From NCBI GenBank assembly GCA_963778525.1, contig CAVZUJ010000006.1:1-64000 (forward strand): 64,000 nt of DNA, in the 5' to 3' direction. Positions 56,309 through 64,000 of the stretch are shown piece after piece. Origin of the DNA: Schlegelella_A sp963778525 (GTDB lineage: Bacteria > Pseudomonadota > Gammaproteobacteria > Burkholderiales > Burkholderiaceae_C). Below the pieces are notes generated by a model. It ran no database searches. It saw only the letters and a program-made list of their open reading frames with translations, and was not told the DNA's origin. The translations under genes and the position numbers were made by a program. Every line of letters begins with the position of its first letter. The first letter of the stretch is position 1.

Positions 56309-58510
56309 CTACCTCCCTTTCGCCGCCGGCTGGAACTCCGGATCGCCCATCTGCCAAAGCGAGAACGACCACAGGTCGGCAAGCTCGTTCTCATACTGCG
56401 AGTTGCTCGAACCGATACCGTGCCCGGCGTCGTAGTCGACGCGCAGCAGCACCGGGCGCTTGCTGGATGTCGCGGCCTGCACCCGGGCGGCCATCTTTGC
56501 CATCTGCCACGGGGCCACGCGCGGGTCGTTCGCGCCAGTGCTGAACATCACCGCCGGATAGGCCACGCCGTCGCGCACGTGCACGTAGGTGCTCATCGCG
56601 TAGAGGCCGTGGAAGTCGCTTTCGGTCTTCGTCGAGCCAAATTCGACGGTGTTGGGTGGGCCGTTGGGCTCGGTCTCGAAGCGCAGCGCATCGGACATTC
56701 CGACGAGGTCGAGAATCACGCCAAACAAGTCGGGCCGCCACGTGAGCGCGCCGCCGACAGTGATGCCGCCGGCGCTGCCGCCTTCGCCGGCCAGGCGGGC
56801 GGACGAGGTGTAGTGCTCGTCGACGAGGTACTGGCCACAGGCGATGAAGTCCAGCACGGTATTGGGCTTGCTCTGCTTGAAGCCGGCCATGTGCCAGGCC
56901 TCGCCGTATTCGCCGCCGCCGCGCACGTGGGCGATCGCGACGATGCCGCCGCGCTCCATCCAGGCCAGGTTGGTCGGGTTGAAGCCCGGCTCGAGCGAAA
57001 CGCCGTAGCTGCCGTAGCCCTCGAGAATCGTCGGGTGGCTGCCGTCGAGCGCGATGCCTTTGCGATGAAGGATGGACAACGGGATTCGCGTGCCGTCGTA
57101 GCTTGTCGCAAAGACCTCCTGTGCTTCGAACTGCGAGGTGTCGATCGACGACGGCAGATTCAGTCCGGTGTCGCCCGAGCGATCCTTGGCGGGGTCGTAG
57201 GCCATGATGCGGGTCGATTGCAGCCAGCCGCGGATGCCGAATAGCGCGCCAGCTTGGTCCGGGTCAGTCACGGGCACGCCGACGTTGCCTTCGAACGGCG
57301 TTGGCACGGAGCGGCTCTGCTTGCCGTCGAATGACACTCGATGGATGTGCGAGACGGCGCCGTCGCGCACGCGCGTGTAGAGGCCGTCCTGCGCGAGCCG
57401 GACGTCCGTCAGCACGCCCGAGGCTTCGGGGATGACGATCGTCGCGTGCTTCAACTCGGGCTGGGCGAGCGACAGCGCAAGCAGGCGGAAACGCGGAGCG
57501 TCCTTCTGCGACAACAGGTACAGCGTCTGGCCGCGCAGGTGGAATTGGGTCACGCCGTCAGTGACATCGGCGACCTTCTTCCACGGCGTGCTGCCGTCCG
57601 TGACCTGCGACAGCGGCGCGACGTAGACCGTCGACGGGTTGTCGTCCATGTTGTGGTTGGCGATCGCGATCGCGTACTGCGAGTCGGGCGACGCGATGAC
57701 GAAAGTTCCCTGGCCCTCCGGGACGTCGAGCTTCCTGGACACGCCGCGGCCGAACACGACAGCGTCGCCTTCGCCGTCCGTCTTTGTGCCGATCCTGTGC
57801 AGGTAGGTTCGTGCGTTGTACATGGTCTGGTCGGCCGGCATGCCGGGCACCGGCTTGACGTAGCGCAGATAGAAGAACGAGCGGTTGTCCGGTCGCCACG
57901 ACACCAAGCTGTCGGACGTGCGGTCGATGGACTCGGCCTGCACGGCCCCGGTCTTCACATCCATCACATGCAGCACGCTCTTCTCCGAGCCGCCGACCGA
58001 GAGGCCGTAGGCCAGCAGCTTGCCGTCCCACGAGGGCGCGAAGTAGTCGAGCGCGTAGTGAGTGTCGGTGCCCTTGCCCATCGCGCCGGGGTCGAGCAAC
58101 AGGTGCTCCTCGCCCTTCAAGCCGTCGCGGTAGAAGAGCTTGGGCAGTTGCGCACCGGGCTCGAACACCTCGTAGAAATAGCGGTCGCCGCGGCGGACAA
58201 AGCCGCCTCGGCGTACGTCGGCGTTGAGGAGCGCATGAATGCGATCGAGCAGCGGCTTGCGCGCGGGGATCGCGTCGAGCTTTGCGCGCGTGTAGTCGGC
58301 CTGCGCCTTCATCCACGCCTTGACATCGGGGTTGGCGAGGTCCTCCATGTAGCGGTAGTTGTCGACGACCTTCGTTCCAAAATAGTCGGTCGTCACCGGG
58401 CGCACCGGCGCAACAGGTGGGTCTTGCCCGAACGCCAAGGCGCTGGCGCCGATGCCCGAAATCAATACGAGGCCGACCGTGACGGTGCGGCGGCAAATGG
58501 GGAAACGCAT
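56309..58510 (-). CDS. Prolyl oligopeptidase family serine peptidase (S9A), secreted
   Basis: 733 residues. AGGAGA before the ATG; signal peptide ending near ALAFG. The N-terminal beta-propeller begins VTTDYFGTKVVDNYRYMEDL, the S9A opening. The C-terminal alpha/beta-hydrolase domain has the nucleophile in GEGGSAGGITVGG, the Asp in STGANDPRVAPWQM and the His in DYDAGHGIG. The nucleophile elbow is GGSAGG rather than the usual GGSNGG. It cleaves short peptides after proline in the periplasm, which suits the amino acid importer encoded just upstream on the same strand. Confidence 0.87.
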   Translation of the reverse strand: MRFPICRRTVTVGLVLISGIGASALAFGQDPPVAPVRPVTTDYFGTKVVDNYRYMEDLANPDVKAWMKAQADYTRAKLDAIPARKPLLDRIHALLNADVRRGGFVRRGDRYFYEVFEPGAQLPKLFYRDGLKGEEHLLLDPGAMGKGTDTHYALDYFAPSWDGKLLAYGLSVGGSEKSVLHVMDVKTGAVQAESIDRTSDSLVSWRPDNRSFFYLRYVKPVPGMPADQTMYNARTYLHRIGTKTDGEGDAVVFGRGVSRKLDVPEGQGTFVIASPDSQYAIAIANHNMDDNPSTVYVAPLSQVTDGSTPWKKVADVTDGVTQFHLRGQTLYLLSQKDAPRFRLLALSLAQPELKHATIVIPEASGVLTDVRLAQDGLYTRVRDGAVSHIHRVSFDGKQSRSVPTPFEGNVGVPVTDPDQAGALFGIRGWLQSTRIMAYDPAKDRSGDTGLNLPSSIDTSQFEAQEVFATSYDGTRIPLSILHRKGIALDGSHPTILEGYGSYGVSLEPGFNPTNLAWMERGGIVAIAHVRGGGEYGEAWHMAGFKQSKPNTVLDFIACGQYLVDEHYTSSARLAGEGGSAGGITVGGALTWRPDLFGVILDLVGMSDALRFETEPNGPPNTVEFGSTKTESDFHGLYAMSTYVHVRDGVAYPAVMFSTGANDPRVAPWQMAKMAARVQAATSSKRPVLLRVDYDAGHGIGSSNSQYENELADLWSFSLWQMGDPEFQPAAKGR

Positions 58511-58595
58511 GGAAGAAATTCTCCTGAATCCGTTGCGTCAGTCTACGCACCTGCCGTCGTCGCCAGCGCCAGCAAGTGACCTGGTCAATGTGCCT

Positions 58596-59537
58596 TCAGG
58601 CCCGGACGGACGCGGTCGCCTGCTGCAGGTACAGGTCGCCAGCCCGACTCGTGTGCGCCCCTGGCCGCCCATCCCCGATCACCCGCCCGTCCACCTTCGT
58701 CACCGGCGTCACGCCCCCGAGCGTGCCGGTCACGAACGCCTCGTCGGCCGAGTACACCTGCGCCAGCGTGAAATCGCATTCGCGCGCCACCCCGCCGGCC
58801 GCAGTCCACGCCCGGATCACGTTTGCCTGCGTGATCCCCTTGAACGAATAGGCTCCCGTCGAGGTCCACAGCTCGCCCTTCCTCACGATGAAGAAGTTGG
58901 TGGAGTTGCAGCTCGCGACGAAGCCGCGCGGGTCGAGCATCAGCGCTTCGTCGGCGCCGGCGTGGATGGCCTGGATCAGGGCCTGGATCAGGTTCAGGCG
59001 GCTGTGCGAGTTCAGGCGCAGGTCGAAGACGTCGGGCCCGCTGGTGCGAAAGGTCGAGGTGAAGAGCGAGAGGCCGCGCACCTTCGACTCGGGCTTGGGC
59101 GTCTTCCATTCGGCGACGATGACGATGGTCGCCTTGCCGATGACGAAGCGCGGGTCCTGGTTCGGCGTGCGCTTGACGCCGCGCGTGATCATCAGCCGGA
59201 CGTGCACGCCGTCGGTCATCGCATTCATCGCCAGCGTGTCGAGCAGGGCTTGCGTCAGCTCGGTGCGGGTCAGGCCGATGTCGAGCGCGATCGAGGTCGC
59301 GCCTTCGAAGAGGCGGTCGAGATGCGCGTCGAGGCTGATGATGCGGCCGCGCACCAGGCGCAGACCTTCCCAGATGCCGTCGCCGAGGACGAAGCCGCTG
59401 TCGAAGATCGACACCCTCGCCTCGTTGCGCAGCACGAAGGCGCCGTTGACGTAGACGAGCACGCCGTCGTTGCGCGGATCGGCGACGTAGCCTTGCGAGC
59501 TCTCGCCCTGGCTGAGGGGGTTGGCGGCTGCGGTCAT
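58596..59537 (-). CDS. Class IV aminotransferase-like protein (BCAT/D-amino acid transaminase fold)
   Basis: 313 residues. The fold is clear: VYVNGAFVLRNEARVSIFDS, DGIWEGLRLVRGRIISLDAH, AGADEALMLDPRGFVASCNS, and the phosphate-binding FKGITQANVIR. In relatives I recall, the PLP-binding Lys occurs in a SHSKLN segment; here residues 177-183 read SHSRLNL, with Arg180 at that place and no other Lys nearby. The protein may have lost transaminase activity or the site may be elsewhere. It follows an amino acid ABC operon, 31 bases after the ATPase gene. Confidence 0.72.
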   Translation of the reverse strand: MTAAANPLSQGESSQGYVADPRNDGVLVYVNGAFVLRNEARVSIFDSGFVLGDGIWEGLRLVRGRIISLDAHLDRLFEGATSIALDIGLTRTELTQALLDTLAMNAMTDGVHVRLMITRGVKRTPNQDPRFVIGKATIVIVAEWKTPKPESKVRGLSLFTSTFRTSGPDVFDLRLNSHSRLNLIQALIQAIHAGADEALMLDPRGFVASCNSTNFFIVRKGELWTSTGAYSFKGITQANVIRAWTAAGGVARECDFTLAQVYSADEAFVTGTLGGVTPVTKVDGRVIGDGRPGAHTSRAGDLYLQQATASVRA

Positions 59538-59568
59538 GGCGTTCGGTCTCTGTCGAAGAAGTCGGAAG

Positions 59569-60420
59569 TCAGAAGTCGAATTCGCGGTGCCGGTCGACGA
59601 AGGCGCGCGTGCGCGGCTCGCTCGGGTGCTTGAGCACCTGGTCGGGCGTGCCCTGCTCGTGGATCACGCCCTCGGCGATGAAGAGCACGCGGTTGGCGAA
59701 GTGGTAGGCGAAGCCGATCTCGTGCGTCACCAGCAGCATGGTGCGCCCTTCTTCGGCGAGCGAGCGGATCACCCGCAGCACCTCGCCCACCAGCTCGGGG
59801 TCGAGCGCCGACGTCGGCTCGTCGAAGAGCAGCACCTCGGGGTCCATTGCCAGGGCGCGGGCGATCGCCACGCGCTGCTTCTGGCCGCCCGAGAGGCGCG
59901 CCGGATAGGCCTCGGCCTTGTCGGCGAGGCCGACGCGCGCGAGCTCGACCTCCGCGCGCTTGCGCGCCTCGGCCTTGCCCAGGCCGCGCACGATGCACAG
60001 GCCCTCCATCACGTTGCCCACGGCCGTCATGTGCGGGAAGAGGTTGAACTGCTGGAACACCATGCCCACGCGCTGGCACACCCGCGTGAGCTCGGCTTCG
60101 CTGTAGAGGCGCGCGTCGGGCTCGGCCTTGCTGCCCGGCGCGGCACGGCCCAGCGCCTGGCCGGCCAGCTCAACGGTGCCGGCGCTCGGCAGCTCCATGA
60201 GGTTGAGGCAGCGCAGCAGCGTGCTCTTGCCCGAGCCCGAGGCGCCGAGGATGGCGATGCGGTCGCCCGGCATCACGTCGAGGTCGATGCCGCGCAGCAC
60301 GGCGTGCTCGCCGAAGTGCTTGCGCAGGCCGCGCACGCGCAGCAGCGGCTGCGCCGCGCTTGCGGGCGTGGTGCCGGCCGTGGACGCTGGCGATGTGGCT
60401 GAAGCGTCGGACATCGTCAT
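59569..60420 (-). CDS. Polar amino acid ABC transporter ATP-binding protein
   Basis: 283 residues. Walker A LGASGSGKST near 58-67, Q-loop VFQQFNLFPHMT, signature LSGGQKQRVAIARAL, Walker B VLLFDEPTSALDPE, H-loop THEIGFA. The FQQFNLFPH segment is typical of PAAT (GlnQ/HisP) ATPases. A Ser/Thr/Ala-rich N-terminal tail of about 25 residues precedes the domain. It overlaps the upstream permease gene by four bases. Confidence 0.9.
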   Translation of the reverse strand: MTMSDASATSPASTAGTTPASAAQPLLRVRGLRKHFGEHAVLRGIDLDVMPGDRIAILGASGSGKSTLLRCLNLMELPSAGTVELAGQALGRAAPGSKAEPDARLYSEAELTRVCQRVGMVFQQFNLFPHMTAVGNVMEGLCIVRGLGKAEARKRAEVELARVGLADKAEAYPARLSGGQKQRVAIARALAMDPEVLLFDEPTSALDPELVGEVLRVIRSLAEEGRTMLLVTHEIGFAYHFANRVLFIAEGVIHEQGTPDQVLKHPSEPRTRAFVDRHREFDF

Positions 60421-61115
60421 GCGTCCGATCGGCCGAGGTGCCGCTCGAGCGCGTAGGTCGCCTGCACCAGCGGAAAGAGGCAGAGGAAGAAGACGGCGGC
60501 GATCACGGTGTAGGTCTCGATCGGGTTGAAGTTCAGCGAGGCGAGGAGCTTGCCCTGCTGCAGCAGCTCGACGTAGGCGATGGCCGAGGCCAGCGTCGTC
60601 ATCTTGAAGATCTCGATGCCGCGGTTGGTGAGCGCGGGCAGCATGCGGCGCAGCGCCTGCGGCAGGATGATGCGCCGCATCGCCTGCGCCCGCGACATGC
60701 CGATGGCGCGCGCCGCCTCGGCCTGGCCGCGCTCGATCGACTCGATGCCGCCGCGGTAGATCTCGGCCGAGAACGCCGCCGAGTTGAGCGAGATGCCGAG
60801 CGCCGCCGCCGCGAGCGGGCTGATCTCGAACGGCAGCAGGATGGGCAGCGCGTAGTAGAACCAGAGGATCTGCACCAGCACCGGCGTGTTGCGGAAGAAC
60901 TCGACGAAGGCGGTGGCCGGCAGGTAGATCCAGCGCGAGCGCGCATGCCGGCCGAGGCCCACGACGAGGCCGAAGCCGAAGCCGAGCACGACGCAGATCA
61001 CGAAGAGGCGCAGCGTGCCGATGGCGCCGGCCCAGAGCACGTCGGCGTTCTCGAAGACCGGCGCGAAGTTCCAGTGGTAGGCGGAGCCCATCAACGCGAG
61101 CCCATCAGTGCGCAT
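60417..61115 (-). CDS. Polar amino acid ABC transporter permease 1
   Basis: 232 residues, HisMQ/GlnP family. TLRLFVICVVLGFGFGLVVG is the first helix; EFFRNTPVLVQILWFYYALP is the PAAT signature; the EAA loop is EAARAIGMSRAQAMRRIILP. Starts three bases after the next upstream permease gene ends; an ATG at 61091 is an alternative start. Confidence 0.88.
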   Translation of the reverse strand: MRTDGLALMGSAYHWNFAPVFENADVLWAGAIGTLRLFVICVVLGFGFGLVVGLGRHARSRWIYLPATAFVEFFRNTPVLVQILWFYYALPILLPFEISPLAAAALGISLNSAAFSAEIYRGGIESIERGQAEAARAIGMSRAQAMRRIILPQALRRMLPALTNRGIEIFKMTTLASAIAYVELLQQGKLLASLNFNPIETYTVIAAVFFLCLFPLVQATYALERHLGRSDA

Positions 61116-61118
61116 CCA

Positions 61119-61796
61119 TCAGCGCGCCATCCCTTCGCCGCTGGTGGCCAGGTGCCGCTCGAGCCCGTGCACGAGCTGGCTCGCGACGAAGATGACGACG
61201 AAATAGATCAGCGCCGTGACCGTGAACACCTCGAGCGGCCGAAACGTCTTCTGCGCCACCTCGTTGGTCTCGAACAGCAGGTCGGCGTACGAGACGATGG
61301 CGACCAGCGTGGTCGTCTTCATCAGCTCGATCGAGCGCTCGAGAAAGGCCGGGATCATCCGCTTCACGGCTTGCGGCAGCACGATGCGGCGCATCACCTG
61401 GCGCGGGCTCATGCCGATCGCGCGCCCGGCCTCCCACTGCCCGCGCTCGACCGAGACGATGCCGCCGCGGAACACCTCGGCGAAGAAGGCGGCCGACTGG
61501 ATCGAGAACGTGAGCACGGCGGCGACGTAGGGCGTCATCTCGACGTGGATCAGGATCGGCAGCGCGAAGAAGAACCAGAACAGCTGCACCAGCGGCGGCG
61601 TGGTGCGAAAGACCTCGATCACCGTGCTCGCCGGCCAGCGCAGCCAGCGCGAGGGCGAGAGCCGCAGCAGCGCCAGCACCAGGCCGAGCGGCACGCCGAA
61701 GGCGAGCGCCGCGCCCGTGACCTTCAGCGTGTTGAGAAGGCCGAGCGCCAGCAGGTCGGCGTTCGCCCACACCGGGGCGAAGTTCCAGACGTGCAT
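61119..61796 (-). CDS. Polar amino acid ABC transporter permease 2
   Basis: 225 residues, same family as the other permease and similar throughout: EVFRTTPPLVQLFWFFFALP and EAGRAIGMSPRQVMRRIVLP (EAA loop). The two permeases form the membrane heterodimer of the importer. The gene starts 37 bases after the binding protein gene. Confidence 0.88.
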   Translation of the reverse strand: MHVWNFAPVWANADLLALGLLNTLKVTGAALAFGVPLGLVLALLRLSPSRWLRWPASTVIEVFRTTPPLVQLFWFFFALPILIHVEMTPYVAAVLTFSIQSAAFFAEVFRGGIVSVERGQWEAGRAIGMSPRQVMRRIVLPQAVKRMIPAFLERSIELMKTTTLVAIVSYADLLFETNEVAQKTFRPLEVFTVTALIYFVVIFVASQLVHGLERHLATSGEGMAR

Positions 61797-61833
61797 CGGC
61801 GTGGCCGCGTGGAGAGGAGAGCGCGTGCGCGGG

Positions 61834-62679
61834 CTACGACTTGCCGAGCATTTCCTTCATCACCGGCGGAGAAGCTTTGGGGTCGAGGCCGAAGCCGACC
61901 AGGAAGTCCTCGTACCACTTCTCGGTCTGGCCGCTCGCATAGAACTTGCCGATCTCCTTGTCGACCCAGTTGACGAAGGACTTGTCGGCCTCCTTGCGGA
62001 CGGCGACGCTCGAGGCCTGCGATTCCGGCGGCGTCGGCACCACGATCTTGCCGGCGCCGAGCTTTTGCCGCGCCGCCAGCAGCGGCGGGTGGAACAGGCA
62101 GACCGCGTCGGCACGGCCGGCCTGGAACGCGGCGATCGCTTCGGCGTTGCCGGGGAAGCGCGAGATCGCGGCCTTGGCCACGTGCTCGCTCAGGAACTTG
62201 TCCATGCTGCTGGCCTGCGGCACGGCGATGCGGACGGTCGGCTTGTCGAGATCGGCCCAGGCCTTCACCGGCAGGTCGTCGCGCGCCAGCACGGCGAGCG
62301 AGTACCAGAGCAGCGGCGTCTTCGGGAAGTCGACGGCCTCGGCGCGCTCGGGCGTGGCGTCCATCATCGACATCATGTCGATCTTGTTGCCTTGCAGCGC
62401 GGCGATCGCCGTGCCCCAGGTCACCTCGACCGGCTCGAACTTCACGCCGAGGTCGGCGGCCATCGCCTTGCCGAGCGAGACGCCGACGCCGCTGGCCCAC
62501 TCGCCGGACTTCGGGTCTTTCGAGAACCACGGCGGCGCCTGCGTGACGCCGACGCGCAGCGCGCCGCGCTGCTTGATCTGCGCCAGGGTGCTGTCGGCCG
62601 CGGCCTGCGACCAGGCGGCCGGTGCGACGGCGGCCGCGGCGAGAGCCAGCACGGAGCGGCGATGGAATTGGACGGACAT
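61834..62679 (-). CDS. Polar amino acid ABC transporter substrate-binding protein
   Basis: 281 residues. AAGGAG before the ATG. A signal peptide with a Tat-like start (RRSVLALAAAAVAPAAW) ends near WSQA. SBP_bac_3 pattern: RGALRVGVTQAPPWFSKDPK, VGVSLGKAMAADLGVKFEPV and GNKIDMMSMMDATPERAEAV. First gene of the minus-strand uptake operon; the ligand is an amino acid or a related acid. Confidence 0.88.
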   Translation of the reverse strand: MSVQFHRRSVLALAAAAVAPAAWSQAAADSTLAQIKQRGALRVGVTQAPPWFSKDPKSGEWASGVGVSLGKAMAADLGVKFEPVEVTWGTAIAALQGNKIDMMSMMDATPERAEAVDFPKTPLLWYSLAVLARDDLPVKAWADLDKPTVRIAVPQASSMDKFLSEHVAKAAISRFPGNAEAIAAFQAGRADAVCLFHPPLLAARQKLGAGKIVVPTPPESQASSVAVRKEADKSFVNWVDKEIGKFYASGQTEKWYEDFLVGFGLDPKASPPVMKEMLGKS

Positions 62680-62899
62680 GGCGGCGATGCTCCTTCAGGG
62701 GGTCGCCCATGATAGAGAGGCGCAAGGGCCGCCATGGTTGAACGTTCGCGGCCGGCAGCGTCGCGCCCTGCACGGTGCGCTGCCGCCCGCTGCACGTCGC
62801 GCGGGGCTCCTTGGCTAGAACCGGAATCGGCTGGCGAACCCGCCATGCGGCTTTCATTCGAGCGATGATCGCGCGCATGCCCGCATCGACTCCCGCCGG

Positions 62900-63886
62900 A
62901 TGAGCACGAGACCCCGGTCGCTCGTCGACCAGTGGGTGGGCTACGTCGGCCTGCCCCGGCTCGTCTTCGCACTCGTCGTGGCCGGCGTGCTCGTGCTGCT
63001 GCTGTTCGCGGCCGTCTTCGTGCACGGCGGCCTGCCGGTGACTGGCCACCGCGGCATCTGGCAGCTCGGCCTTGCGCCCACGGTCATCGTCTACATCCTG
63101 GCGATCTATCCCTGGCTGCACCGACGCTGGACGTTGGCCATCGATGCGGTCCGGCCCCTCGCCGAGCGGCCCGAGCTCGTCGAGCAGGCCCACGCGGCGC
63201 ACAGGCGCCGCGAGTGGATGGCGCTGCTGCTCGGCGCCGCGTTCTCGGTCTGGGTCACCGACCCGGGGCAATTCAACGGCCGATGGCTGCTGCTCTACGT
63301 CCTGGTTTCCAACATCATCATGTTCAGCCTGATGGCGCTGGCGATCCACGACGGCCTGGTGCGCACGCGCCGACTCGCGCGCATCGTTCGCGCCGGTCTG
63401 CAGCTCGACCTGTTCGACCGGCGGTCGTTCACGCCGCTGGCGCGCTGGGGCCAGAGCGTGTCGCTGACCTTCGTCGGCGGCACCTGCCTGAGCCTGCTCT
63501 TCCAGTCCTACGAGACGCTCTACACGGTGCAATCGCTGGTGATCTATTCGATCATGGTCGCCGTGTCGCTGACGCTGTTCTTCATGTCGATCTGGAGCAT
63601 CCACGAGGCGCTGGTGGCAGCGCAGGAGCGCGAGCTGGCCGTCGTTCATCGACACTGGAGCGAAGCCCGCGGCGAGCTGAAGCGAAAGCTCGCCGAAGGC
63701 GCGACGGGCGAGGCCGCGGGGCTCTACGAGCCGATCGTCGTGCTGGGCGCCTACGAGCGCCAGATCCTCGCGGCGTCGACCTGGCCGTTCAACCCGAAGA
63801 TCGTCAAGGAGCTCGTCGCGTCGCTCGTCGCGCCCATCCTCATCTACGGGCTGAAGATCGCGCTGGGGCTGTCGCGCAGCGCCTGA
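62900..63886 (+). CDS. Hypothetical multi-pass membrane protein
   Basis: 328 residues. Predicted helices at about 18-42, 54-70, 107-122, 127-148, 185-200 and 212-235, then a long charged cytosolic segment (HEALVAAQERELAVVHRHWS) and a last hydrophobic segment near 306-322 (LVAPILIYGLKIALGL). No known family. It is divergent from the amino acid uptake operon across a 220-base spacer and precedes a DMT transporter gene by seven bases. Confidence 0.6.
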   Translation: MSTRPRSLVDQWVGYVGLPRLVFALVVAGVLVLLLFAAVFVHGGLPVTGHRGIWQLGLAPTVIVYILAIYPWLHRRWTLAIDAVRPLAERPELVEQAHAAHRRREWMALLLGAAFSVWVTDPGQFNGRWLLLYVLVSNIIMFSLMALAIHDGLVRTRRLARIVRAGLQLDLFDRRSFTPLARWGQSVSLTFVGGTCLSLLFQSYETLYTVQSLVIYSIMVAVSLTLFFMSIWSIHEALVAAQERELAVVHRHWSEARGELKRKLAEGATGEAAGLYEPIVVLGAYERQILAASTWPFNPKIVKELVASLVAPILIYGLKIALGLSRSA

Positions 63887-63893
63887 GGATTCG

Positions 63894-64000
63894 ATGCCGT
63901 CGATGAACAGGAGCGCGGCGCTCTTCCTGGTGATGTGCCTGGTCTGGGGCCTGACCTGGCTGCCGGTCAAGATCGGCGCCGCCCATGTGCCGCCGATCTT
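63894..64000 (+). CDS. EamA/DMT-family transporter, N-terminal fragment
   Basis: Cut by the window end. The first 35 residues, MPSMNRSAALFLVMCLVWGL followed by TWLPVKIGAAHVPP, match the first helix of EamA drug/metabolite exporters (VWGLTW pattern). ATG 63903 is an alternative start. Confidence 0.65.
   Translation, partial: MPSMNRSAALFLVMCLVWGLTWLPVKIGAAHVPPI

Overview
The window is high-GC DNA with dense, overlapping operons. Gene content points to a betaproteobacterium of the Burkholderiales (Comamonadaceae- or Variovorax-like): a Csu-type pilus operon, a 2-aminobenzoyl-CoA (anthranilate) pathway, Liv-type and polar amino acid ABC transporters, and an MHS-type transporter with its own LysR. 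This assignment is inferred from gene content and codon use, not from a marker gene.

Layout. 1-5412: the end of an acetylornithine deacetylase gene, then a five-gene chaperone-usher (Csu/spore-coat-U) pilus operon. 5663-6339: a hypothetical gene and a remnant of a short-chain dehydrogenase, both on the minus strand. 6387-27691: a 21-kb catabolic supercluster, all on the plus strand. Its first part encodes a GST-like protein, an N-methyltryptophan-oxidase-like flavoprotein, a metal-dependent cyclase/hydrolase (isatin hydrolase or kynurenine formamidase family), an SDR, a two-subunit Rieske oxygenase, a V4R protein and a complete branched-chain-type ABC importer with two binding proteins. Its second part is a coenzyme A route for anthranilate: ligase, bifunctional 2-aminobenzoyl-CoA monooxygenase/reductase, crotonase, two acyl-CoA dehydrogenases, RidA, GST and a MarR regulator. 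A nearly identical 27-bp motif precedes both halves. The best reading is uptake of an indolic acid such as the auxin indole-3-acetate, conversion to anthranilate, then CoA-dependent ring degradation.

27746-32550: a secreted protein with four perfect-length 138-bp repeats, then a lower-GC cassette (29063-31115: RAMA/DUF4357-like protein, ComEC-like MBL protein, four-TM protein) that looks horizontally acquired and may be a defence or conflict system, then an isolated 2OG-Fe(II) oxygenase. 32649-40057: an HD-GYP phosphodiesterase with a sensor, and a peptide-use operon (MFS, M14 peptidase, C26 hydrolase) divergent from a LysR gene. 40114-46877: small secreted proteins, an autoregulated ArsR-SRPBCC pair with twin operators, a possible alpha-helical pore-forming protein, a beta-propeller lipoprotein, a DUF4242 protein and a BBE flavoprotein. 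46916-55111: two divergent class III cyclase genes, one fused to AAA and LuxR domains and one badly broken, followed by an IS91-type element with its tyrosine recombinase. 55602-64000: hypothetical genes, a prolyl oligopeptidase, an amino acid ABC uptake operon with a class IV aminotransferase, and a membrane protein.

Sequence quality. At least eight otherwise intact genes carry one or two reading-frame breaks (both +1 and -1, several at short repeats). This looks like indel errors of a draft or long-read assembly rather than decay. The second cyclase gene (50713-52648) has about five breaks and may be a true pseudogene. No tRNA, rRNA or CRISPR array was seen.
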